The position numbers and the translations under genes were made by a program. The notes beneath the pieces are model-generated. The model had not been told where the DNA came from and made no database searches. It saw only the letters and a program-made list of their open reading frames with translations. Shown here piece by piece: positions 20,966 through 30,864 of a DNA stretch of 64,000 nt (the first letter of the stretch is position 1; every line of letters starts with the position of its first letter). The DNA is from Nitzschia sp. pyKryTriq1 (taxonomy: Eukaryota; Bacillariophyta; Bacillariophyceae; Bacillariales; Bacillariaceae): positions 2,914,001-2,978,000 of the forward strand of contig OY101115.1 of NCBI GenBank assembly GCA_956465555.1. The letters run 5' to 3'.

Positions 20966-21554
20966 ATATCTAACTTCTAATTTACGGTCATCCAACTTCT
21001 AATTTACTTAACGGAATCTACTCTGCCTACGTCATCGCAAGACACCCAAAAATAAAAATGACCACGTCCGTGATTCGAACGTGACCCAATTACTCCATCA
21101 TTTTTGAGCTCCCAAATGCCCTTTCCCCCCCCACCCAAATGCACCCAAAAACACTCATTTTTCGACTTCTTGTGTTTTCGAAGGCCGATCGTGGTTGGGA
21201 CCGGAAGCGCGTTAAAAACCATCGCCAATGTGCCCCTCTCCTGCTTTGGATTTCCAAGGTAGTTCTCGCAGGGAATTGCTACACACTTGTTGGCTGGTGG
21301 TGCAATCCGGTGGGCCATTCGTTGGAGGTGGAATGGCGCCCCAAATGTCTCCGCAAAATAAAAATCACGCTGTCCAGCACATTTCGGTGCGACTCCGTAT
21401 TTACGCTCGCTCCGCTCGCAGAGCGGAAAAAAAGACATTTGAAAAGGCCCTAAGGGAGCGATGGTCAGACATTAGACGTTAGATTAGCGGAGATAAAAGT
21501 TGGATTAGCGTGAAAGTGCGCGGTGCACCGTGTTGTGCGTTAAAAGTTAGATAT
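20966..21554. mobile_element. MITE-like non-autonomous DNA element
   Basis: A 589-bp segment bounded by inverted repeats: ATATCTAACTTCTAA at 20966-20980 and its near-perfect reverse complement at 21540-21554 (14 of 15 match). Just inside each end are further related motifs (CATCCAACTTCTAATT on the left, AAAGTTGGATTAG on the right), a subterminal arrangement common in MITEs. No transposase is present; the long frames inside (minus 21438-21004, plus 21139-21453) resemble no protein I know. The target duplication is not clear, TA or AT at most. Confidence 0.5.
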
Positions 21555-22045
21555 GCTTATGAAGCCTCGTAATGGTACCGGTACCGGTACTGGGTATGTA
21601 CTGTGCTGCGGTACCGGTACAGGTACTGGTACTGGTACAGTACTGGCAGGTAATACAGTGTCGTTCGGTGGTCGTCCGTCCCCCTTACGTTACACGTGGC
21701 AGTTACATTGTGTGTTGTTGGCTCATTACCACAGGCGACGACTACTGGTACGGGTACAAGTACCTGGTAACGGTAGTACTCACTCTCTACCGGCAGCTCT
21801 ATTCTACTACTAGTAGTAGAGCGACTACAGTACTGTAGAGTAGAGTACAAGTAGAGAGTAGATAATATTTACTACCGGTGCAGATACTACAGACAGTACT
21901 CCGGAGTAAGAATTTTCCCACCAAAAAGCTCGGTAAGTAATTACGGACTCAATTGACCATAGCGTGGGGACTACTAGCTAGTGTAGAAACTAGACACTTG
22001 AGGCTACTACTGCTAAAAAGAGGCTCTGAGAGGATTGGAACGCAG

Positions 22046-23187
22046 CTAAGCCACCACAGGGACCGTTGGCAGATGACGTGTTTCATCAATCCGTATCACA
22101 TGACAGATCGGGACTTCGATAGCAAAATCTTCTGTGGGAACTCCACCGAAGAATTTGGCTCTCTTGCCAAGACGCCGTGTCTTCACATCTCGAGGTACAT
22201 CGATGACAGAAATGCACCCGTTAACTACACTCATAGATGCTGCTTCGAAAAGTGGAACATTAGATACCAACGCCAAAAGTATTCTTAAAAAGGTAGAATG
22301 CGTCACAGCCACGCAACACCCCTTGTCGGATTTTGATGCTGCAGCTGCCAAAGTACCAATAGAATCGACGGCTCGTTCAAGTACCTTGTCAAGACGTATC
22401 GACAACATGTGAAGTGTAACAAAAATGACTTGTTAGAGAACTTATGAGGGACACACCCACGTGTTGCAATATAATAATAAACAGTAGGACTTACTTCTCG
22501 CCCACTATCGCCACCTTCCTGTGGTCGAAAGTCTACGTTTCCAATCGCCCATGCTGCGTAAGTCGCCTGCATACCTGCTTTGGCCAGAGCGACAGGCCGG
22601 CCCTCCGCTATTGGCCCAAAATCAACTTCAGCAAGAGAATCCAGTTGTCGCACCTTGAGGTTTGAGTCAATTTCAGCTGCCGCTATTCGGGCAGTCATTT
22701 GGGCTCGCTGAAGATTGGAACTGAAGAATATGTTCGGTGTTGGATCCAGACGCCGGAGAGTTTTCCCCAAATTAATTGCTTGCTCAGCGCCATTTGGATT
22801 TATTGGCGGATCAACTCGTGCCCCTTGAACTTTTCGTAATCGATTGTTCTCAGTCTGACCGTGTCGACACAGAAATATTCGAACGCAGCCCTGCGTGATC
22901 GGTGGAAGATCTAACAACGCATCGAAGTTTGCAGTCGTTTCAACGTCTGCTACAGCGACGCCAGGCTGCTGCAAAAGGAACAGAGTCGATCCAAAAAATG
23001 TACGCCGCCTCCAACAAGATAATTCATGGTCCTCGACTCCGATTTCAAAGTCACTCAACCCAAACTTCAGCTGCCGCACCTCGCGCTTGCCTTGGTGAGT
23101 GAAGGCGTGGTAACTATCGTTTCTTATAATAAGAGCATGGACAAGCAGCAGTCCATTCAAAAGCTGCAGCAACGAGGAGGAACCCAT
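22046..23187 (-). CDS. plastid histidine phosphatase (phosphoglycerate-mutase fold)
   Basis: Two exons, 23187-22495 and 22384-22046, phase 0, giving 343 residues; the splice gives GGDSGREVLERAVDSIG, the usual family order. The leader is bipartite: a signal peptide (LLQLLNGLLLVHA) then FTHQ, and a later WRRRTFFGSTLFLL with twin arginines, again like a thylakoid-lumen Tat signal. The catalytic motif is FLCRHGQTENN, with SSNLQRAQMTA and a Glu in SLAEVDFG, and the second catalytic His in VAVTHSTFLRIL. It removes or moves phosphate from a small molecule or protein; the substrate is unknown. It neighbours another gene with the same style of leader, across the MITE-like insertion. Confidence 0.82.
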
Positions 23188-23334
23188 GGGGTAGGGAGCA
23201 GCTTTTCGAGAGAGTAAGATATTAGTAGTTGCTCATGTGACATACTCTAGCCCATGCACCTCGAGAAGAGGTGAAATGTGAAATAGATCCAAGGTGCGAT
23301 GCGACTCGCTACCGGTACCAGGGTACGGTACCAG

Positions 23335-23683
23335 TGTTCGAATATCTACATCGAACGTCCACGGAACGACGGACGGACGCGACCAGCGTTCGCAATTACG
23401 CACGATCACGCACGACGCACGTTTCGATCACGACCCAGAGATTCATCCTAAGACCCTCTGAGACAGTCTATGATCCTCCAAGAAACTATAAGAAGCCCAC
23501 AGACTTCTATCGAAATACATGTCAACGATTCAAGAAAAGTAGAAATGAACAAAAGTTCATTTCATCAGTTAGAGCAAGAGCTCATTAATTTATGTTAGCG
23601 CACTTCGTTAACCCACAGTCAAATTAGTCCTTTAGCCCGAATCCCTGAGCCGCTAGCCACTGCCTAGAACTCACGGATTTTAA
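23335..23683 (+). repeat. left LTR of the copia element
   Basis: It starts TGTTCGAATATC, shared almost base for base with 24522-24870. Confidence 0.9.
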
Positions 23684-24521
23684 AGAGTTAACTCGCACCG
23701 AATTACTCCACGCCAAACGGTTGTGGCCGCAAGAGATCTCCGCAAACTTATGGCCGTACGCGCTCCGCATGGCCAACGAAAGCATCAATGCAACGCCGAA
23801 CATGGCGGACAAAACACGAAGGACTCCAAACCAAATGTTCTCCGGCAGCGACGTCGCCGACAATCCCAAGAACTGGAGACACTTCGGTTGCCCAACGTAC
23901 GTGCTCGACAGGGCGCTACGCGGTTCTACCGGGATCCATCACAAGTGGAGGGACAACCCGACGCAACGAAATCACTGGAGGTCTACGTCGATGCAGATTT
24001 CGCAGGAAACTGGGATCCGGAGCTTGCAGGTAAAGATCGTTCCACCGCGCGATCAAGGCACGGTTATTTCATTTGCTACGCGGGAATTCCCATCGCATGG
24101 AAATCTACACTACTGCAGCAAGAAATCGCCTTATCTTCGACAGAAAGCGAAATCACCGGCTTATCATATGCCCTCCGAGAAGCCATCCCAATTATTAGCT
24201 TATTACGGGAAATGAAGAAGCGTGGTTTCGAGATAAACACTTCACGCACCGAAGTGCACTGCAAGGTGTTTGAGGATAATTCCGGGGCTATCGAGATCGC
24301 ACGATACCACAAGTTCCGCCCCGAACCAAATTCCTCAACAACAAACTCTTCCACTTTAGAAGCTACGTCACGAAGGGTTGGATCTCAATCCATCCTATTG
24401 GTACCTACGACCAACCGGCAGACATACTGACCAAACCGTTGAACGAGCCGGATTTCAAGCGTCACCGAAAGAGCATGAACGGATGGTAATCGACTCCTCA
24501 CTGCCTACTCGCGAGAGGGAG

Positions 24522-24872
24522 TGTTCGAATATCTACATCGAACGTCCACGGAACGACGGACGGACGCGACCAGCGTTCGCAATTACGCACGATCACGCAC
24601 GACGCACGTTTCGATCACGACCCAGAGATTCATCCTAAGACCCTCTGAGACAGTCTATGATCCTCCAAGAAACTATAAGAAGCCCACAGACTTCTATCGA
24701 TATACATGTCAACGATTCAAGAAAAGTAGAAATGAACAAAAGTTCATTTCATCAGTTAGAGCAAGAGCTCATTAATTTATGTTAGCGCACTTCGTTAACC
24801 CACAGTCAAATTAGTCCTTTAGCCCGAATCCCTGAGCCGCTAGCCACTGCCTAGAACTCACGGATTTTAACA
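24522..24872 (+). repeat. right LTR of the copia element
   Basis: It starts TGTTCGAATATC and ends TTTTAACA, followed by TACCAG, the proposed target duplication. Confidence 0.9.
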
Positions 24873-25315
24873 TACCAGTACGTCTACCGGTACATGATCT
24901 TCTTTCATCACCATGAACGTCGCAAACGTCATCGGCGGTTCAACAAAATAAACACGTCTCGAATTTTCTGAAAGGTTACTGGGAACGTATTTGTGTGTGG
25001 TTTCACGTATGTGACATTTGTACTGCGACCTCCATCCAAAATTTCCTCCTATTCCTCATTATTTTGCGCCCGCATTTTGCCCGTTTTGCCCATTTCGCCC
25101 ATTCTGCCATAGAGAGCAGATGTTCATGTTGCTACGCTGTTTCTTCTGCCATCTGTGGTAAAGCTATCATCGCTTTACATCGCAGCTATCAGCCGTGTTT
25201 CTCTATCTGAGGCACTGAAAGCCAAACTCAGAGACAGCCGTCCATACCTACAAGGGCAGCTTTTAAAATAGCATTGCACGATACCAACGTTTCGACATCT
25301 AGTGAACTACCAATC
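24873..25315. other. short upstream region of the plastid membrane protein
   Basis: It begins in the remainder of the GTAC tract (24873-24896) interrupted by the copia element. No gene is seen. Confidence 0.45.
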
Positions 25316-26225
25316 ATGCACACTCGAAATGGTCTTCTCGTGTGGGTATGCATCTTGATGCAAGTATGGTCCAATCACTCCTTTGTTGTACATACAAGTA
25401 ATAATGTACCGCTAGCTGCACTTCCCAGCGGTGGCACCCACTGCAAATACCAAGGACGACCAATGTTGCCTGATGCAAGCTCCATGATTGCTGCCATCGA
25501 AGTGTTCGATGGCTCAACGATCGTCGATCCAGTTGTGGTATCGGACGTGTTCTGGGCTAGTTTGAAAGGAAAGATTATTGCCATCCTTATAGGACAAGCA
25601 CTGGCAACCGTAGCCTTTGGTTTGCTATCCTGGTTTCTATCCTCTCAGATATCCCAGCTTGGTGGTTTCGTCGCCCAGTCCTTTTCTTCCAAGGATAGTA
25701 GTATCAGTGAAAAGAACCCTCCATCAAAGTTCATGAAAGCCAACGAAATACCATCATTCATCAGACCTGCTCCGGACTTTGGCAAACTCTTGATTTGCTT
25801 GGCGATTGACATTCTAGGAAGTTCCTCCGAAGTGATTCCTTTCCTAGGCGAAGTGACTGACATCCTATATGCACCAATCGCAGCCACCGTCCTTCGCAAT
25901 CTGTATGGAAATAACAATATTCTGTTCGGATTAGAATTTGCCGAAGAAATATTGCCCTTTACAGACATTTTACCGTTGGCAACGATATGGTGAGTGGAAC
26001 ATGCTTAGCAGGGATGTCAAATAACAAGGAAGCTTTTTATCCGTTAGGTCTGACACTTCTGCTTCCCCTTGAACTAGCTGGGTGGTCGATACCTACTTAC
26101 CCGAGTCGGATATAGCTAAGCTATTGAAACTTGGCTCCTACAGCTCAAAACGATTGCAAGAGGATTCGATTGACGTGACGGCCGAGGTGTCCAAATCTCG
26201 GAAGGATAGCTCCGACAGAAGATGA
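25316..26225 (+). CDS. predicted plastid membrane protein, unknown function
   Basis: Two exons, 25316-25989 and 26078-26225, phase 2, giving 273 residues from the first ATG. A signal peptide (LLVWVCILMQVWS) is followed by a Phe within a few residues (SFVVHT), compatible with a plastid bipartite address, though the site is not textbook. The mature part has a membrane segment (IIAILIGQALATVAFGLLSWFL) and a conserved-looking block, LLICLAIDILGSSSEVIPFLGE then TDILYAPIAATVL, ending in FTDILPLATICWVVDTY across the splice. The D-x-x-G-x-x-x-x-x-x-P-x-x-G-E-x-x-D pattern resembles small membrane proteins shared by plastids and cyanobacteria, but I cannot name the family. Confidence 0.6.
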
Positions 26226-26545
26226 TGATGGCAAGAAAAAATAGTAATTTCATAACGACTGCTACATATCCACTAAAAGTGCTGAATGAGCGGTCTAAGC
26301 AATCGACCAACCATGCTGAACTCAGGATCCGATTAACGTCACTTCCGAATGAATCAATCAATCAACCAGAAGCAATGCAAGTAGTCGACACAACCCACGA
26401 GGCAGGCTTCTCGGTTATAAAAAAAGTAACACTGAATAAATTTAGCAGCTGAAACTTTTCTTTCATTCTCAATCCGCATGATGATATGTATCTCTCCAGG
26501 CACTTGTTGCTTTGTGTCCCATCTTTGTCGCATATTTGTAGTCTA

Positions 26546-26878
26546 TTATTTCTTCACTCGCCGATCCGGCACCGATTCCAGCCACTTCACGGGATGTCTG
26601 TTGTAGAAAGGCCAGTCTGGGACACACAACTGATGAAAGACAAGACGAAGGGACAAAAGCGAAATGTTAGTCATTCCAAAATAAAATTCTTAAGCATACA
26701 AAAAAGAAGAAGAAAGTGCTTGACTTACCAACACCGAAATGACAACCCCCACAAGCCAACATTGAAAGACAATAGTGAAATCTTGTCGGAAATACCCAAT
26801 GATCCATCCGACTCCCCCGAATGCCAGGATGATCCAATAGAAAAAGAGCTCAGAAAGTCTTTGGCCTTCGTAGTCCAT
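26546..26878 (-). CDS. SPCS1: signal peptidase complex subunit 1 (SPC12)
   Basis: Two exons, 26878-26729 and 26629-26546, phase 0, giving 77 residues, the usual small size for this family. Exon 1 codes MDYEGQRLSELFFYWIILAF and two membrane segments; exon 2 gives VPDWPFYNRHPVKWLESVPD. The opening M-D-x-x-G-Q and the closing P-x-W-P-x-Y-N-R-H-P-x-K-W are the family hallmarks. It is a non-catalytic subunit of the ER signal peptidase and sits in the ER membrane. The small second exon is easily missed by gene finders. Confidence 0.9.
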
Positions 26879-27801
26879 GATTATTATTATAGAAGATGCA
26901 GCAGTTTATTTGCGAATGATTGATCAGTGCGAATTTGTTGGAGAGAGAGGGTACAGGTAAAAGAGAGAGGACAGGAGCGCCATTGTCGAGATCGCCGCTT
27001 TTTTGCCGTTTTCCAGTTTGCTGGGACGGGCGCAGGTCCAAGGGGTACTGTACGGTCTGTACCCGTACGGTAGTGGGAGCGGACAGCGGACGGGGACGGC
27101 GACGGGGAACCCTCCACGAGTTTCCACGCGGAAGTGCGTAGAGTACCAGTACGAACGGTACCTGGTACAGTACTTCTACCGGTACCTGGTACAGTACTCG
27201 TACCGCCTGTACCGGTACAGTACTGTATGGGGACAACGGTATAGTACAGTACATATTACTGCGCCAGGTACACGTACGTGTACAGGTACAGTACCTCTGG
27301 TACGCAGTATCTGTACGTACTTGTACTGTACCCTTTGTACCACCGTGCTACAAACGGTAGACTTACTGAAGATCAATTATGATTCGTACGACTACTAAGA
27401 AATCGCCGAAAAAAGCCGACAGTCCCGACACCGACCATGATGATCGATTGGATTCTTCTTCTGATGATGCGTTTTTGCTGTTGGCTGTTCGCGACACTAT
27501 GTGACGCCACGCGGATCGAGATCGGACATCGGACATCGATCGACATATTATCCTGTTTTCGTTGATGAACGATACCTGGTACGGTCTCCTCTTAGACTAC
27601 CACATAGAATCTACGAGAATCCATCTCTGGCTCACGGCCACCGAACCAGAGGGCGCTCGTGCTTGTGTTTGTGTGCTTTTCAAAAAGATATCTGATATCT
27701 TCGTTACCCGACGGCCCACCACCACACGTCATCGATCGTGATCACTTCACTTTCTCCGTCCTCACCCACGTATTTAGCTTTTAACGTAGCGAAACACAAG
27801 C
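26879..27801. other. divergent promoter region with the densest GTAC tract
   Basis: 27030-27345 is a nearly continuous run of GTAC, GGTACC and GTACCGGTAC units with short spacers. Nothing in it reads as a gene. It separates the SPC12 and USP39 starts. Confidence 0.55.
27030..27345. repeat. GTAC/GGTACC palindromic tract
   Basis: About 300 bp in which GTAC recurs every few bases, often as ACCGGTAC or GGTACAGTAC. It could form many alternative hairpins. The same motif family recurs upstream of many genes in this window. Confidence 0.8.
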
Positions 27802-29600
27802 ATGTCCTCAAATAACAATAACGATGAGCGGAAACGAAAATCGGGGCTTTCGGATGAAACTACGGACTGTCCGTATTTGGATACGATTCAACGCAGTTTG
27901 CTGGACTTTGACTTTGAGCCTTCCTGTTCCGTCTCTCTCGAGTCGGGACCACATGTCTACGGGTGCTTGGTCTGTGGCAAGTACTTTCGCGGAAGGGGGC
28001 GCCAGACACCGGCGTACACGCACTCGGTAGACGAGGGGCATTATGTTTACGTGCATCTCTCTCGGGGCACGTTTCACTGTCTGCCCGATGACTACGAGAT
28101 CCATGATGCGAGTTTGTCGGATATTTCGGCCGCCTTGCATCCTACCTTTACTGGGACAGAAATTTCCAAAATCGACTCCAACACGGGTCTTGCTAGAGAC
28201 CTGTTCGGTCGACGATACCTTCCAGGCTACGTGGGCTTGAACAATCTGCATAAAACAGATTGTGCCAATGCGGTTGTACAGGCGCTAGTGCATGTACGTC
28301 CTCTGCGAGACTTCTTTCTACGGAGAACCCACCAGGATATCACGATACCGACGAAAAAGGGCAAACCACCACATCGCATGTCACATCTAGCGCAATGCTT
28401 CGGCGAGCTCGTAAGGAAGATCTGGAGTGACAAGCGATTCAAAAGTCATGTGGATCCGCATATGCTCATCCAAGCGATCAGTGAATCTTCCAAGAAGCGG
28501 TTCCGCGTGGGTCTGCAAGTCGAAGCGGGGGAGTTTCTTTCCTGGTTTCTCAACATGCTACATATGGGATTGGGGGGAAGTCGGAAACCTGGATCTAGTA
28601 TCATTTACAAATGTTTCCAGGGCAAGGTCGAAGTCACCACACGGCAGAGGAAGACGAAATCCGAAGAAACGAATTCAAAAGACGACGACGAGGCCGACGG
28701 CGTAAATGGAAATCAGGACAAGGATCAGCCAATGAATGAGCCGGATACTCCGGATACTCCGGAAGAAGTTGAGATTGAAGAGACAACGGCGGAAACAAAC
28801 TTTTTACAATTGACGCTCGACATTCCAGAAAAGCCGCTGTTTCGAGATGACGAGGGTGGTCTAGTGATTCCACAAGAGCCTCTTGTATCTGTGTTGAAGA
28901 AGTTCGATGGAATCAGTTTTTCGGACGCCCTTAGCAAAAGTGGAGCCGCACAACGAAAGCGATACGTATTGCGGGAATTGCCACCATATCTTATTCTTCA
29001 TTTGGCCAGATTCAGAACGAACCGTTATTCGATGGAAAAGAATCCTACTATCGTCGCGTTTCCCGTCAAGAATCTTGATCTTGGTTCGTACACGTTTCCA
29101 AAAGATGGCAAGGAAAGCCCACCCTCGGAGGGCGAAGTTCGAAAGATGGACGTAAGTAATCTTTTGTAGTGTGTGGGGAGTTCGACCTTGACTGAATTCC
29201 ATTTTCTAATAAAGTACTGTATTGGTTGATTTTGTAGGTCAAGTCGCTGAAGGAGCTCTTAGTCAAGTACGGCAGAGGGGATCTTGCGCAGCACGCGGTT
29301 GAAAAGGAAGAATTGGTGGAAGCCACGGTTGACTTCGTGTCGACACGTCTTCCGGACCTCCTTGCGGACAAGTATGACTTGGTAGCTAATATCACACATG
29401 AAAGCCCCGCAGATGTTGGGAGGGAGGGAAAGCACGATCCGCTACAGGAGGGTTCTTACAAATGCCATGTGCAACACAAAGCTTCGAATCAGTGGTACGA
29501 GATGCAAGACCTTCATGTCCAGGAAATCATGCCACAGCTCATTGGCGTGTCGGAAAGTTATGTTCTTATCTTTGAACGCAAGTCGGCACAAGTTGTGTGA
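27802..29600 (+). CDS. USP39: USP39/SAD1 U4/U6.U5 tri-snRNP protein (inactive ubiquitin-protease fold)
   Basis: Two exons, 27802-29151 and 29238-29600, phase 0, giving 570 residues. The N-terminal zinc-finger UBP domain begins DCPYLDTIQRSLLDFDFEPS and contains CLVCGKYFRGRG, THSVDEGHYV and FHCLPDDYEI. The peptidase-like domain opens with YLPGYVGLNNLHKTDCANAV. At the place of the catalytic Cys of true proteases there is Asp, as in human USP39, so it is expected to be inactive. The end (ANITHES, SYKCHVQHKASNQWYEMQDL, LIFERK) matches SAD1. It is needed for spliceosome maturation in the nucleus. An acidic insert lies near residues 285-335. The stop is 46 bp from the next convergent gene. Confidence 0.93.
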
Positions 29601-29646
29601 AGCATGTTGCGATTCCGTGGAAGTGCCTAGCACTGTCAGTAACAAT

Positions 29647-30864
29647 TTAGACTGCCATCATTCTAGGTTTCTTGTTGGCAGGTTCCTCCGACTGTTGCAC
29701 AGTAATATCACCACCACCACTTGCACGAGGAGCCCGTTTTCTTTTGTATTTCTTGGCGACCAGGAAAAGGTCCAGCAATTCCTTATTTTCGGCGAGCACT
29801 GTCTTGTTGTTCTTGCACACGTCCTCAAAGATCTGGTGCACTACATGCTTATTCCCACGGACCTGGAATCCCTTGTCGCCTCGGGTTCCACAGGACCGAA
29901 TTGGGTCTCTTACAAGCGGAATTCCAGTGTCTGGCACCATACCCTGGGACACCATTTTCAGCATCGCCTCTTCGGGTGGAAGAGTCCAAGCGGAGAAAGA
30001 AGTTTCATCTTCTGGTAGATTTCTGGGGTCGAACTTGATTGGCTGGTTCGATATTGGATGCAATAACGACACCTCTGATATGGGTGCAAGAAGGGTCTCG
30101 TCCTTGCTGGGCTTTGCTTCCAGTTGCCTACAACGAAGAACGTGACAGCCTGCGAGAGGTAGTAGAGAGGCAGTGATGATCTCCTCCATTATCATACCAA
30201 TAGCCACGAGTGCCGAGTCCTCAAAAGAAGTATACAACCCCTCATGAAATTCCGGCACATTGGTGGCCCGATGGGCAAAGTAGTTCAAGAATGATAGCGG
30301 TAACGGTGTGTTTACCAAATGCAGTAGCGGATTGTTGCGCATCATCGCTTCCTCATCTTCTTGGCCTGTCTCTGGAAGCAGGGTTCCCACGTGAGCATGG
30401 CTGCTAGCGGGCGCCGTTGTACTAGTACCAGAATGCGCCCAAGCAACTAGCGACTCAACTTGGTTGGCTTCCATATTTTCGAAAAGCGATCGTCTCCCCG
30501 ATTCGCTATCCGCATTGATTTCCAAGTCAAATGGTTCTCGTTCTTCTCGGATCCCTCGTATGGGTATGTTGTGCTCGTACGAATTGTCCGAGTCGGAATA
30601 TGATCTTTCTTGTCGTTTTCTTGCCAGTACTGCGTCATGCTTTGACTTGGGTTTTCTGAGAAAGCCATTGTATTTGATCGATTCTAGTCGGTTTGCCATC
30701 CAAGGTCCATCTGGAACCACCGACCCCGTGTCGTCTTCGGAAGAATCATCACTCGTTGCGGAAGAGGAGGAGGAGCACGACGACGACGACGACGACTTCT
30801 TGGACGCAGGTATTAGTGGGCGTCGAAAGTCTTCCGTTTCAGTTTCAGTTTCGCTAGAACTCAT
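29647..30864 (-). CDS. unknown Ser-rich nuclear protein, possibly ADA1/TADA1-like
   Basis: One exon, 405 residues from ATG 30864. The first 50 residues are a Ser/Glu/Asp run, followed by a basic stretch (GFLRKPKSKHDAVLARKRQE). The middle has an ordered segment, LSFLNYFAHRATNVPEFHEG then SALVAIGMIMEEIITASLL, that looks like a short histone-fold helix set. The tail is basic (KKYKRKRAPRAS and ANKKPRMMAV), suggesting a nuclear protein. The helix pattern recalls the ADA1/TADA1 subunit of SAGA, but that is a guess from secondary structure only. Confidence 0.55.
   Translation of the reverse strand: MSSSETETETEDFRRPLIPASKKSSSSSSCSSSSSATSDDSSEDDTGSVVPDGPWMANRLESIKYNGFLRKPKSKHDAVLARKRQERSYSDSDNSYEHNIPIRGIREEREPFDLEINADSESGRRSLFENMEANQVESLVAWAHSGTSTTAPASSHAHVGTLLPETGQEDEEAMMRNNPLLHLVNTPLPLSFLNYFAHRATNVPEFHEGLYTSFEDSALVAIGMIMEEIITASLLPLAGCHVLRCRQLEAKPSKDETLLAPISEVSLLHPISNQPIKFDPRNLPEDETSFSAWTLPPEEAMLKMVSQGMVPDTGIPLVRDPIRSCGTRGDKGFQVRGNKHVVHQIFEDVCKNNKTVLAENKELLDLFLVAKKYKRKRAPRASGGGDITVQQSEEPANKKPRMMAV

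Larger units (their letters stand above)
23335..24872 (+). mobile_element. broken Ty1/copia LTR retroelement (CoDi-like fossil)
   Basis: Two direct LTR copies of about 348 bp flank a short internal region of about 0.84 kb, far too little for a complete element, so this is a broken copy. The inside keeps fragments of the pol region: an integrase-side piece and a copia-type RNase H piece (YVDADFAGNWD, ALSSTESEITGLSYALRE). The pair of LTRs is nearly identical, which argues for a recent insertion. The 6 bp TACCAG lie directly before the left LTR and directly after the right one, consistent with a target-site duplication in a GTAC-rich tract. Confidence 0.88.

Noticed and set aside
21061-21133. 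tRNA-like 3' half on the minus strand (CGTTCGAATCACGG resembles a T loop)
   Set aside because: The flanking bases do not pair into a T stem, and no acceptor or D arm can be folded upstream. It sits inside the MITE-like element.
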